64,000 bases of DNA. It comes from Chenggangzhangella methanolivorans (GTDB lineage: Bacteria > Pseudomonadota > Alphaproteobacteria > Rhizobiales > Methylopilaceae). The translations under genes and the position numbers were made by a program. The DNA lies in NCBI RefSeq assembly GCF_019797865.1, contig NZ_CP081869.1, positions 4,044,501-4,108,500 on the forward strand, written 5' to 3'. Below the pieces are notes generated by a model. The model was not told the DNA's origin and ran no database searches. It was given only the letters and a program-made list of their open reading frames with translations. Below are positions 56,928 to 64,000 of this stretch, piece after piece (positions within the stretch are counted from its first letter, which is position 1; each line of letters opens with the position of its first letter).

Positions 56928-56947
56928 CTGTACGATGTAAAGATAAT
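56903..56947. promoter_or_regulatory. Direct repeats TGTAAAGATWAT, likely TetR operators
   Basis: TGTAAAGATTAT (56903-56914) and TGTAAAGATAAT (56936-56947) start 33 bp apart, three helical turns, so both face the same side of the DNA. They lie between the divergent TetR and ABA4-like genes, and the first overlaps the TetR start region. Confidence 0.6.
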
Positions 56948-56959
56948 GGATGGCAAGCC

Positions 56960-57409
56960 ATGCTCACCCCTGACGACGTCTTCGCAGCCTCCAACTCCAT
57001 CGCGCTTGTCGGCTGGCTCGCGCTCGGCCTTTCGGCCTTCTTGGCCCGCATCCGGCCCACGGTCTGGATCTCGACCGGGATCGCGGTTCCGGCGCTCTTC
57101 GCCGTCGCCTATCTCGGTTCGCTGATCGCGGGTCTGGCCGGCGGCGCGTCGGGCGGCTTCGGGTCGATCGACGAGGTGCGGGCTCTGTTCCAGAACGACC
57201 ATGCGCTGACCGCCGGCTGGATCCACTACCTCGCCTTCGACCTCATCGTCGGCACGCTGATCGCCCGCGACGCCGCGCGCGCCGGAACGCCCGCGATCCT
57301 GGTTCCGCCGACCCTCGCCTTGACGTTCCTGTTCGGTCCGGTGGGGCTGCTGACCTATGTCATCATCCGCATCGGCCAGGGCGGGCGCCTGCAGGAGAGC
57401 CTGTCATGA
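56960..57409 (+). CDS. ABA4-like (DUF4281) membrane protein
   Basis: 149 residues with four spans. 'SNSIALVGWLALGLSAFLAR', 'ALFQNDHALTAGWIHYLAFD', 'LIVGTLIARDAARAG', 'LALTFLFGPVGLLTYVIIR' match the Aba4-like family, known from plants (neoxanthin synthesis) and from bacteria with an unknown role. Its stop overlaps the next start (ATGA). Confidence 0.88.
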   Translation: MLTPDDVFAASNSIALVGWLALGLSAFLARIRPTVWISTGIAVPALFAVAYLGSLIAGLAGGASGGFGSIDEVRALFQNDHALTAGWIHYLAFDLIVGTLIARDAARAGTPAILVPPTLALTFLFGPVGLLTYVIIRIGQGGRLQESLS

Positions 57410-58245
57410 GCGCCGCCGCCACGTTCGACGCCGCCGCGATCCGCAGCGCCTCGCCGATCGCGGAGCTTCGGGAGCGCCAGCCGGCGCTCGCCGCGGCGGG
57501 GTTTGCGTTCCTCGCGCTGTTCGCCGTCGCCTCGGCGCTTCAGCTGTTCGACGGACGGACGCTCGACGGCGTCTCGGTCTGGACCAAGCCCGCGAAGTTC
57601 TTCCTGTCGACGGGCGTGTTCCTGCTCACCTCCGCCTGGTTCTTTGGCTATGTCCGGCCCGACCGTCGAGACGCTCCGGCGTTGCGCTGGAGCGTGCGGA
57701 TCGTCATCGCCGCGGGCGTGTTCGAGCTCGGCTACATCACGCTTCAGGCGGGGCTCGGCGAACGGTCGCATTTCAACCGCGCCGACGCCGCGCATTTCTG
57801 GCTCTATGGGGCGATGGGCGCGGCCGCGCTGACGATGCTCCTGACCAAGATCCCGCTCGCGCTCGAGATCTGGCGGCGTCCTGTTCGCGGGCTCGACCCG
57901 ACGCTCAGGCTCGCGGTCGTGGCGGGGATCGCGCTCACGGTCGTGCTCGGGGCGCTGTCCGGCTTGTATATGAGCCAGCAATATGGGGCAGGGCACAATG
58001 TCGGCGCGGTCGGCGGCGCGACGCCCCTGTTCGGCTGGAACCGGGCGGGCGGCGACCTCCGGGTCGCGCATTTCTTCGGCATGCATGGCGAGCAGCTTCT
58101 GCCCGTCGTCGCCGCCTTGACGACGGGCGCGTTCGGGGCGCTCGGATCGCGGCGGTTGGTCATCGCCGCGGGCGTCGCGATCGCGGCGATCACCGTCGCG
58201 GTGTTCGCGCAGGCGGTGATGGGTCAGGCCTTTCCGTTGGGGTGA
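57406..58245 (+). CDS. Multi-span membrane protein coupled to the ABA4-like gene
   Basis: 279 residues, about seven spans ('GFAFLALFAVASALQLF', 'VWTKPAKFFLSTGVFLLTSA', 'LAVVAGIALTVVLGALSGLY', 'LRVAHFFGMHGEQLLPVVAA'). His residues in 'RVAHFFGMHGEQ' and near 'DAAHFWLYGAMG' could bind a cofactor. Conserved in alphaproteobacteria but unnamed as far as I can tell. Same operon as the ABA4-like gene. Confidence 0.8.
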   Translation: MSAAATFDAAAIRSASPIAELRERQPALAAAGFAFLALFAVASALQLFDGRTLDGVSVWTKPAKFFLSTGVFLLTSAWFFGYVRPDRRDAPALRWSVRIVIAAGVFELGYITLQAGLGERSHFNRADAAHFWLYGAMGAAALTMLLTKIPLALEIWRRPVRGLDPTLRLAVVAGIALTVVLGALSGLYMSQQYGAGHNVGAVGGATPLFGWNRAGGDLRVAHFFGMHGEQLLPVVAALTTGAFGALGSRRLVIAAGVAIAAITVAVFAQAVMGQAFPLG

Positions 58246-58266
58246 GCCCAGACGTCGCCCTCTCCG

Positions 58267-58298
58267 CCGTCATGCCCGCGAAGACGCGGGCATGACGG
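58267..58298. repeat. Perfect intergenic hairpin (tcatgcccgcg type)
   Basis: Arms CCGTCATGCCCGCG (58267-58280) and CGCGGGCATGACGG (58285-58298) with loop AAGA. A common short dispersed palindrome in alphaproteobacterial genomes. It may also end plus-strand transcripts. Confidence 0.75.
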
Positions 58299-58325
58299 CT
58301 GAGGGTCCAGCGCTCCCAAACAAAA

Positions 58326-58351
58326 ACGGCCGGAGGTCACCCTCCGGCCGT
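58326..58351 (-). terminator. Rho-independent terminator of bfr
   Basis: Arms ACGGCCGGAGG and CCTCCGGCCGT (11 bp, 4-base loop); on the minus strand it is followed by TTTTTGTTT. It lies 36 bp after the bfr stop. Confidence 0.88.
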
Positions 58352-58386
58352 TCGTCATTCCGCAAAGCCCGAAGGCTCAGGAAAAC

Positions 58387-58872
58387 TCAGTCTTCGCCGC
58401 CGACGTGGCCGACATGCTTCTGGGCGTAGAGCTGCTCGCCGAGCTGGGCCACGAGGTTGAGCTGCGTCTCGAGGAAGTCGATGTGGCCTTCCTCGTCGGT
58501 CATCAGCTCCTCGAAGAGATTCTTCGACGGCAGGTCGCCGATGTCCTGGCAATAGAGCGCCGCCTCGCGATAAAGCGCGCGGGCCTCGAGCTCGGCCGCG
58601 AGGTCGCATTCGAGGATTTCCTTGACGCTCTGGCCGATCCGCAGCGGGTCGAGCACCTGCATGTTCGGGAAGCCCTCGAGGAAGATGATGCGCGTTACGA
58701 ACTTGTCCGCGTGCTCCATCTCCTCGATCGACTCTTTGCGCCACTTCTTGGCGAGCTCGAGATAGCCCCAGTCGTCCAGCAGGCGGTAATGCAGCCAGTA
58801 CTGGTTGATCGCGGTCATCTCGGAGCGGAGGCCGCGGTTGAGATATTCGATGACTTTCGCGTCGCCCTTCAT
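58387..58872 (-). CDS. bfr: Bacterioferritin
   Basis: 161 residues, intact. All ferroxidase ligands are in place by position: Glu18, Tyr25, Glu51, His54, Glu94, Glu127, His130. Met52 is the haem ligand. It stores iron in a 24-mer shell. GGGAG lies before the ATG, and the iron control element 40 bp upstream suggests Irr control. A terminator follows. Divided from bfd by 150 bp. Confidence 0.97.
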   Translation of the reverse strand: MKGDAKVIEYLNRGLRSEMTAINQYWLHYRLLDDWGYLELAKKWRKESIEEMEHADKFVTRIIFLEGFPNMQVLDPLRIGQSVKEILECDLAAELEARALYREAALYCQDIGDLPSKNLFEELMTDEEGHIDFLETQLNLVAQLGEQLYAQKHVGHVGGED

Positions 58873-58911
58873 GGCAAGCTCCCTCGCGGCGTCGCCGCCG
58901 CCGTCCCAAAA

Positions 58912-58928
58912 CCTAGAATGCTTCTAAA
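58912..58928 (-). promoter_or_regulatory. Iron control element (Irr box) before bfr
   Basis: On the minus strand TTTAGAA-GCA-TTCTAGG, close to the Rhizobiales consensus TTTAGAA-N3-TTCTAAA. Irr bound here would repress bfr when iron is scarce. Confidence 0.8.
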
Positions 58929-59022
58929 CTAGGTGGCGGCCACGAGCAAGCCAACCCCGAAACGCATTCCTTGGAAGCGTTATAGGGGCAGGAACGCGGA
59001 TGACAGTCGGAAAACGCCGCGG

Positions 59023-59337
59023 TCAGCCCGCGCGGCGGCGGTCGATCGTCGCGACCTCGACGACGTCGTCGACGAAGTCCAGCACCTCGCCGACGCCATG
59101 CGTCACGGCGGGGCAGGCGGCAGGGCACGTTCCGCAAGCCGAAGCCTCGTCGGTGCGCGGCTGCAGACCCTTGATGTCGGCGAGCATGGCCCGGATCGTG
59201 CGCGCGCAGCGCCCGCATTGCGGGCTGCAGCCGAGGCAGCGATAGACCTGACCGGGCGTCTGAGGCTTGGCCTCGACGTCGCCGATCGTCGTCCGAATCT
59301 GGGCGTCGCTCAGTACGTTACAGGAGCAGACGATCAT
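59023..59337 (-). CDS. bfd: Bacterioferritin-associated ferredoxin
   Basis: 104 residues, intact. [2Fe-2S] ligands: Cys4 and Cys6 ('MIVCSCN'), Cys41 and Cys44 ('SPQCGRC'). Further Cys residues in 'YRCLGC' and the longer C-terminal 'ACGTCPAACPA' are extras beyond the short E. coli protein. It delivers electrons to release iron from Bfr. Upstream iron control element. Confidence 0.93.
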   Translation of the reverse strand: MIVCSCNVLSDAQIRTTIGDVEAKPQTPGQVYRCLGCSPQCGRCARTIRAMLADIKGLQPRTDEASACGTCPAACPAVTHGVGEVLDFVDDVVEVATIDRRRAG

Positions 59338-59377
59338 TGGGCGTCCAACGGTGGTGTCTGACGTCTCTCGAATGCAG

Positions 59378-59394
59378 ATTAGAATAGCTATAAA
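59378..59394 (-). promoter_or_regulatory. Iron control element (Irr box) before bfd
   Basis: Minus strand TTTATAG-CTA-TTCTAAT, 14 of 17 positions compatible with TTTAGAA-N3-TTCTAAA (N3 counted free). It lies 41 bp before the bfd start. Confidence 0.7.
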
Positions 59395-59627
59395 CTACTG
59401 ATCCAACTGCATTTTATTGATACCGGCGGAGGCGTCCCGCGTCAATGTCGGGGGCGTCGTCCCACAACTTCCCCACGGTAGGTGGGTGTTTTTGCAACGC
59501 CCCGCAACCGTGCGCTTCCCCATCCTCCTTCGGACCTCAGGCTTTCGCGCGAAGCTGATTTTCTCTAGGAGCAGCCGGGCAGGGGCCGTCGTGGCCCCGG
59601 CGGCTTTCCAGAATCCGGACGTTTTCG
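59395..59627. other. Leader region before hisS
   Basis: About 230 bp between the bfd promoter and hisS. I see no gene, riboswitch fold or clear terminator. The hisS promoter must lie here. Confidence 0.4.
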
Positions 59628-61106
59628 ATGGCTTCTCGCTCAGACCTTATCGCGCCGCGTTCGCCGCGCGGATTCGCCGACCGCGGCGCGGCCGAGCTGA
59701 AAGCCGTGCGCGAGATGGCCGAGGCGATCCGCGCGACCTATGAGCTCTGGGGCTTCGAGGGGCTGGAGACGCCGGTGTTTGAATACACCGACGCGCTCGG
59801 CAAGTTCCTGCCGGACCAGGACCGTCCGAACGCCGGCGTGTTTTCGCTTCAGGACGACGACCAGCAGTGGATGTCGCTTCGCTACGACCTCACCGCGCCG
59901 CTCGCGCGCTTCGTGGCGGAGAACTTTCAGCGGTTGCCGAAGCCCTATCGCAGCTATCGCTTCGGGCCGGTGTTCCGCAACGAGAAGCCGGGCCCGGGCC
60001 GCTTCCGCCAGTTCCTGCAGTTTGACGCCGACATCGTGGGCGCGCCGAACGTCACGGCGGACGCCGAGATGTGCATGATGATGGCCGACACGCTGGAGGC
60101 CGTGGGCGTCAAGCGCGGCGACTACGTCATCAAGGTCAACAACCGCAAGATCCTCGACGGCGTCATGGAGGCGATCGGCCTCGGCGGCGAGGAGAACGCG
60201 GGTCGCCGGCTGACGGTGCTGCGCGCGATCGACAAGCTCGACCGGCTGGGGCCGGACGGGGTGCGGGCGCTGCTGGGCGCCGGCCGCAAGGACGAGAGCG
60301 GGGATTTCACTAAGGGCGCGGGGCTCGATGAGGCGGCGGCGAGCCGCGTGCTGTCGATCCTCGAGGCAAAGCGCGGCTCGAACGAGGAGACGGCCGCGGC
60401 GCTCGCGGAAGCCTTCGCCGAGACCGCGACCGGCCGCGAAGGCGCCGAAGAACTGGCGACGATCGCCAAGCTCGTCGATGCGGCGGGCTACTCAGGCCGC
60501 GTCTCGGTCGATCCGGCGGTGGTGCGCGGCCTCGAATACTACACCGGCCCGGTCTACGAGGCCGAGCTTACCTTCACCGTCCACGACGACGAGGACCGCC
60601 CGATCCAGTTCGGTTCTGTGGGCGGCGGTGGGCGTTATGACGGGCTGGTCGGCCGCTTCATGGCCGAGAACGTTCCCGCCACGGGCTTCTCCATCGGCGT
60701 CTCGCGCCTGCTCGCCGCGCTCTCGGCGCTGAAGGGCGAGGAGGAGACCCGGGCGGACGGCCCGGTCGTGGTGCTCGTCATGGACCGGGACCGCATCGGC
60801 GACTCGATGGCCCAGGCCAAGCGCCTGCGCGACGCCGGGATCACGGCCGAGGTCTATCTCGGCGGCTCGGGCATGAAGGCGCAGATGAAATACGCCGACC
60901 GGCGCCGCTCCCCCTGCGTCGTCATCCAGGGCTCGGACGAGCGCGAGAAGGGCGAGGTGACGCTGAAGGACCTCGTCGCAGGCGCCGCCGCCGCCAAGGC
61001 GATCGCCGACCGCGCCGAATGGACCGAGAGCCGCCCCGCGCAGGTGACGGTGGCGGAGGACCGGCTCGTCGAGGAAGTGAAGGCGATCCTCGCCCGGCAG
61101 GCGTGA
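59628..61106 (+). CDS. hisS: Histidyl-tRNA synthetase
   Basis: 492 residues, intact, class II. Motif 1 region '[20 protein letters not shown]', motif 2 '[20 protein letters not shown]', His-specific '[14 protein letters not shown]', '[16 protein letters not shown]' and motif 3 '[17 protein letters not shown]'; a C-terminal anticodon-binding domain '[20 protein letters not shown]'. It has the alphaproteobacterial layout with a longer middle insertion. REP-like repeats follow. Confidence 0.97.
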   Translation: MASRSDLIAPRSPRGFADRGAAELKAVREMAEAIRATYELWGFEGLETPVFEYTDALGKFLPDQDRPNAGVFSLQDDDQQWMSLRYDLTAPLARFVAENFQRLPKPYRSYRFGPVFRNEKPGPGRFRQFLQFDADIVGAPNVTADAEMCMMMADTLEAVGVKRGDYVIKVNNRKILDGVMEAIGLGGEENAGRRLTVLRAIDKLDRLGPDGVRALLGAGRKDESGDFTKGAGLDEAAASRVLSILEAKRGSNEETAAALAEAFAETATGREGAEELATIAKLVDAAGYSGRVSVDPAVVRGLEYYTGPVYEAELTFTVHDDEDRPIQFGSVGGGGRYDGLVGRFMAENVPATGFSIGVSRLLAALSALKGEEETRADGPVVVLVMDRDRIGDSMAQAKRLRDAGITAEVYLGGSGMKAQMKYADRRRSPCVVIQGSDEREKGEVTLKDLVAGAAAAKAIADRAEWTESRPAQVTVAEDRLVEEVKAILARQA

Positions 61107-61123
61107 GGCGAGCCGCCTTTCTT

Positions 61124-61215
61124 GTCCCGGACTTGATCCGGGACCCAGAACCGACGCGCTTTCGAAATCTGGGCGGACCGGCTCGGTTCTGGATCCCGGC
61201 TCTTCGGCCGGGATG
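61124..61215. repeat. Intergenic repeat of the 'tgatccgggaccc' family, copy 2
   Basis: GTCCCGGACTTGATCCGGGA at the left and GGATCCCGGCTCTTCGGCCG at the right. Related to 52951-53060. Confidence 0.7.
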
Positions 61216-61231
61216 AGGGGCGCCGCGCCGA

Positions 61232-61281
61232 CGCTCCTCATGCTGAGGAGCGGCCCGACCGGGCTGCGTCTCGAAGCACGC
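61232..61281. repeat. RIME/REP-like repeat, half copy
   Basis: Only the right lobe: GCTCCTCATGCTGAGGAGC then CGTCTCGAAGCACGC. It directly follows the copy of the other repeat family. Confidence 0.72.
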
Positions 61282-61329
61282 GGTTCGGTTCCGAGCCCGG
61301 ATTCAGTCTGCGGAGAGAGCGCGAAAGCC

Positions 61330-61566
61330 TCAGAACGCCTTGTAGGTCACGAGCGTGTAGGTGTCGCGGACGCCGTCGATCGCGTGGACGTTCTCGCCGA
61401 TGAAGTGGCCGACGTCGACGCCGTCCTCGACATGGTACTTCACGATCAGGTCGTAGTCGCCCGCGGTCGAATAGATCTCCGAATGCAGCTCTTGATCGGC
61501 GAGCATTTCCGCGACCTCGTAGGTGCGGCCGAGTTCGCATTTGATCTGGACGAAGAAGGTCTGCAT
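61330..61566 (-). CDS. Lrp/AsnC ligand-binding (RAM) domain protein
   Basis: 78 residues. A stand-alone RAM domain: 'MQTFFVQIKCELGRTYEVAE', 'STAGDYDLIVKYHVED', 'RDTYTLVTYKAF'. It lacks the Lrp helix-turn-helix. Such proteins bind amino acids or modulate other Lrp proteins. Intact; divergent from the flavin reductase gene. Confidence 0.92.
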   Translation of the reverse strand: MQTFFVQIKCELGRTYEVAEMLADQELHSEIYSTAGDYDLIVKYHVEDGVDVGHFIGENVHAIDGVRDTYTLVTYKAF

Positions 61567-61684
61567 GGCGGGGTCGTCTTCGGTTCGCGATGGCGGTGAT
61601 TCCGCGGCCGGATTAACTGGGCCACAACCGCGCTCATGCCATGTTGGGCGCGCAAAGTCGCGACGTCACGTTGAAGGCGGATCG

Positions 61685-62212
61685 ATGAAGACGAAAATCG
61701 CCGTGACCGAACCCTCGCCGGAGGCCGAACGCTTCCGGGAAGCGATGTCGCGCATCGCCGCCACCGTCCATGTCGTGACGACCGATGGGCCGGCGGGACG
61801 CCACGGCGCCACCGCGACCTCGGTGGTCAGCCTCACCGACCAGCCGCCGACGCTCGTCGTCTGCCTCAACCTGTCGAGCCGCAGCCACCGCATCGCGAGC
61901 CAGAACGGCATCGTGGCCGTGAACGCGCTCTCGGCCGACCAGGAGGACATCGCCCGGGCGTTCTCGCGCTCGTCGGGCGGCGCGGGCGACGACCGCTTCG
62001 CCCATGGCGAATGGGCGCCGCTCATCACCGGCGCGCCGACGCTCGCACATGCGCTCGCGGTGTTCGACGGGCGCATCGTCTCCGAGATCGTGGTGGGCAC
62101 CCACGCCGCCATGGTGGTGCAGCTCGAGGCGGTCCGCTTCGCCAAGGGGCCGACCGACGGGCTGTCCTATCACCGCCGCCGCTATCGCCCCTATTCGGGC
62201 GCGGCCGGCTGA
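61685..62212 (+). CDS. Flavin reductase-family protein
   Basis: 175 residues. 'MSRIAATVHVVTTDGPAGRH', 'GATATSVVSLTDQPPTLVVC', 'NGIVAVNALSADQEDIARAF', 'GTHAAMVVQLEAVRFAKGP' fit the HpaC/DIM6-NTAB FMN-binding split-barrel family. It reduces flavin with NAD(P)H, usually for a monooxygenase; no such partner is adjacent. Overlaps nothing; convergent with glpK by 4 bp spacing. Confidence 0.92.
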   Translation: MKTKIAVTEPSPEAERFREAMSRIAATVHVVTTDGPAGRHGATATSVVSLTDQPPTLVVCLNLSSRSHRIASQNGIVAVNALSADQEDIARAFSRSSGGAGDDRFAHGEWAPLITGAPTLAHALAVFDGRIVSEIVVGTHAAMVVQLEAVRFAKGPTDGLSYHRRRYRPYSGAAG

Positions 62213-62216
62213 GGCC

Positions 62217-63707
62217 TCACCGGCTCTTCACGCGCCCGACTGCGTCCGCCCATCCCGCGAGCTTGCGGCGGCGCGTCTCGGCGTCCATCGCGGGCGAGAA
62301 CCGCCGTTCGAGCCGCCAGGCTTTCGCGAACTCCGCAGGCTCCGGACAAACTCCCGCCGCAAGCCCCGCGAGATAGGCGGCGCCGAGCGCCGTGGTCTCG
62401 CGGATTTCCGGCCTGTCGACCTCGACGTCGAGGATGTCGGCGAGGAACTGCATGGTCCAGTCGCTCGCGACCATGCCGCCGTCGACGCGCAGCGCGCGGC
62501 CGACCTCGCCGCGCGGCCAGTCCGCCCGCATCGCGTCCATGAGATCGGCGGTCTGGTAGCCGACGCTTTCGAGCGTCGCGCGGGCGATTTCGGCCTGTCC
62601 GGTCCCGCGCGTCAGTCCGATCAGCGCGGCGCGCGCCTCCGGGTCCCAATGCGGCGCGCCGAGGCCGACGAAGGCCGGCACGAGATAGACGTCCTGTTCG
62701 GGATCGGCCGCCTTCGCCAGCGCCTCGGTCTCGCTCGCCTCGCGCACGAGCTTCAGCCCGTCGCGCAGCCACTGCACGGCCGCGCCGGCGACGAAGATCG
62801 CGCCTTCGAGCGCGAAGGTCCTCCGCCCGCCGAGCTGCAGCGCGACGGTCGTCAGCAGCTTGTTGTCCGAGAACACCGGAGCGTCGCCGGTGTGGAGCAG
62901 CGCGAAGGCGCCGGTGCCGTAGGTGACCTTCGCCATTCCGGGCTCGAAACAGGCCTGGCCGGCGGTGGCGGCCTGCTGGTCGCCGGCGACGCCCAGGATT
63001 CTGATCGGGCCGCCGAAAAGGCCCGGAAGCGTCTCGCCGAACGAGCCGGAGGAGTCGCGGATCTCCGGCAGTAGTGCGGCCGGCACGCCGAACCGTTCGC
63101 ACAGGCGCTCGTCGAAGCGGCCCTCGGTCACTTCGTAGAGCAGGGTGCGGCAGGCGTTGGTGGCGTCGGTCGCGTGGACCGCCCCGCCAGTGAGCCGCCA
63201 GATCAGGAAGGCGTCGACTGTGCCGAAGGCGAGGTCGCCCGCCTGCGCCCGCTCGCGGGCGCCGTCCGTCTCGTCCAGCAGCCAGCCGAGCTTCGTGGCG
63301 GAAAAGTAGGGGTCGAGCACGAGGCCGGTGCGCGCTGTGACCTCGGGTTCGTCGCCCGCCTCGCGCATCGTCGCGCAGATCGCGGCCGTGCGCCGGTCCT
63401 GCCACACGATGGCGTTGGCGGCCGCCTTGCCGGTGCGCCGGTCCCACAGCACGGTCGTCTCGCGCTGGTTGGCGATCCCGATCCCTGCGACGTCGGCAGC
63501 CGTGAGGCCCGCGCGCGCCATGGCCTCGGAGACGGTCGCGACGGTCGTCGCCCAGAGGTCTTCCGGGTCGTGCTCCACCCATCCGGGCTTCGGGAAGATC
63601 TGGCGGAATTCGCGGCTTGCGGTCGCGACAGGGCGCAGTCTGGCGTCGAACACGATCGCCCGCGTCGAGGTCGTGCCCTGGTCGATCGCGACGATATGGT
63701 CCGCCAT
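62217..63707 (-). CDS. glpK: Glycerol kinase
   Basis: 496 residues, intact. Phosphorylates glycerol to sn-glycerol-3-phosphate. '[20 protein letters not shown]' (phosphate 1), '[17 protein letters not shown]', '[20 protein letters not shown]', '[20 protein letters not shown]', '[16 protein letters not shown]', '[19 protein letters not shown]', '[20 protein letters not shown]'. It follows the end of glpD by 74 bp on the same strand, a glp operon. Confidence 0.97.
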   Translation of the reverse strand: MADHIVAIDQGTTSTRAIVFDARLRPVATASREFRQIFPKPGWVEHDPEDLWATTVATVSEAMARAGLTAADVAGIGIANQRETTVLWDRRTGKAAANAIVWQDRRTAAICATMREAGDEPEVTARTGLVLDPYFSATKLGWLLDETDGARERAQAGDLAFGTVDAFLIWRLTGGAVHATDATNACRTLLYEVTEGRFDERLCERFGVPAALLPEIRDSSGSFGETLPGLFGGPIRILGVAGDQQAATAGQACFEPGMAKVTYGTGAFALLHTGDAPVFSDNKLLTTVALQLGGRRTFALEGAIFVAGAAVQWLRDGLKLVREASETEALAKAADPEQDVYLVPAFVGLGAPHWDPEARAALIGLTRGTGQAEIARATLESVGYQTADLMDAMRADWPRGEVGRALRVDGGMVASDWTMQFLADILDVEVDRPEIRETTALGAAYLAGLAAGVCPEPAEFAKAWRLERRFSPAMDAETRRRKLAGWADAVGRVKSR

Positions 63708-63781
63708 GGCGCCGGAGCTTTCCCGTCGAAGGCCTGGCCCGCAACCGAAACCTTAGGGCAAGGCCGCCGCCCGAGCCGTCG

Positions 63782-64000
63782 TCACACGTCCCCTCCGGGC
63801 ATGAACCGGGCGAGCGTCTCGCGCTCCTCGGCGCTGAAGCGCAGGCCGAGCTTGGTGCGCCGCCACAGCACGTCCTCGGCGGTCTCGGCCCATTCGCGCG
63901 CGACGAGGTAGCGGACCTCGCGCTCGGAGAGATCGGCGCCGAACACATAGCCGAGCGCCCGCGCGCTCGTCGCGCCGTCGAGAATGTCCCAGGCCCGCGA
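63782..64000 (-). CDS. glpD: Glycerol-3-phosphate dehydrogenase GlpD, C-terminal end
   Basis: Only the last 72 codons are in the window; the gene continues past the right edge. 'SERDVRYLVAREWAETAEDV'-like sequence (seen as 'EVRYLVAREWAETAEDVLWR' and 'RRTKLGLRFSAEERETLARF') is the conserved C-terminal block of FAD-dependent GlpD. Located upstream of glpK, which supplies its substrate. TGA at 63782-63784. Confidence 0.85.
   Translation of the reverse strand, partial: SRAWDILDGATSARALGYVFGADLSEREVRYLVAREWAETAEDVLWRRTKLGLRFSAEERETLARFMPGGDV

Overview
The window is high-GC DNA from an alphaproteobacterium, most likely of the Hyphomicrobiales/Rhizobiales. The signs are an alphaproteobacterial LexA box (GAAC-N7-GAAC) before an imuA-imuB-dnaE2 cassette, Irr-type iron control boxes before bfr and bfd, a class I lysyl-tRNA synthetase, an ABA4-like protein and RIME/REP-like repeats. 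Many otherwise convincing genes are broken by single-base frameshifts that change frame without loss of conserved motifs. I read most of these as sequence errors, not decay, and give whole-gene spans.

Layout. 1-2.5 kb: start of an E1-like gene, an E2-like gene and a ubiquitin-like gene (prokaryotic ubiquitin-like conjugation), a ribbon-helix-helix protein and a RES/Xre toxin-antitoxin pair. 2.8-4.0 kb: an IS110-family element with a structured 5' leader. 4.1-19.4 kb: a divergent one-carbon/tetrahydrofolate cluster. The minus arm encodes a PanB-like enzyme, a nitrate/taurine-type ABC importer with two different ATPases (one with an N-terminal cNMP-like domain), a MetF-MetV fusion, a SulP transporter and FolC. 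The plus arm encodes LysR, PurU, FolD and a second LysR. 19.6-28.4 kb: an old-yellow-enzyme oxidoreductase, HNH protein, SOS mutasome, SRAP protein and an XRE regulator. 28.9-32.1 kb: an operon around a soluble FtsH-like AAA+/M41 protease. 32.3 kb: tRNA-Gly(CCC).

32.5-44.7 kb: a SCO protein, then a family 2 glycosyltransferase gene cut into three by two composite IS1595-type transposons (34003-38065 and 38495-42778). Each has matching terminal inverted repeats and an exact 8-bp target duplication, and removing both restores the glycosyltransferase frame. The two share a plan: regulator gene, palindromic operators, divergent transposase, passenger genes and a homologous coiled-coil protein at the right end. 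Passengers include a nucleotidyltransferase module with a winged-helix protein in one, and a Panacea-domain antitoxin with membrane proteins in the other.

43.8-64 kb: ordinary chromosome: an extracellular solute-binding protein, lysK, a subtilase, pyrD, an S24 regulator, an FMN-dependent hydroxy-acid dehydrogenase, WD40 and CobW proteins, GH25 lysozyme, TetR with ABA4-like genes, bfr/bfd, hisS, a flavin reductase, glpK and the end of glpD, with REP-like repeats between genes.

The best candidates for something undescribed are the twin transposons with their shared architecture, the PanB-like/MetFV/FolD/PurU cluster with its asymmetric importer, and the AAA+/M41 protease operon.
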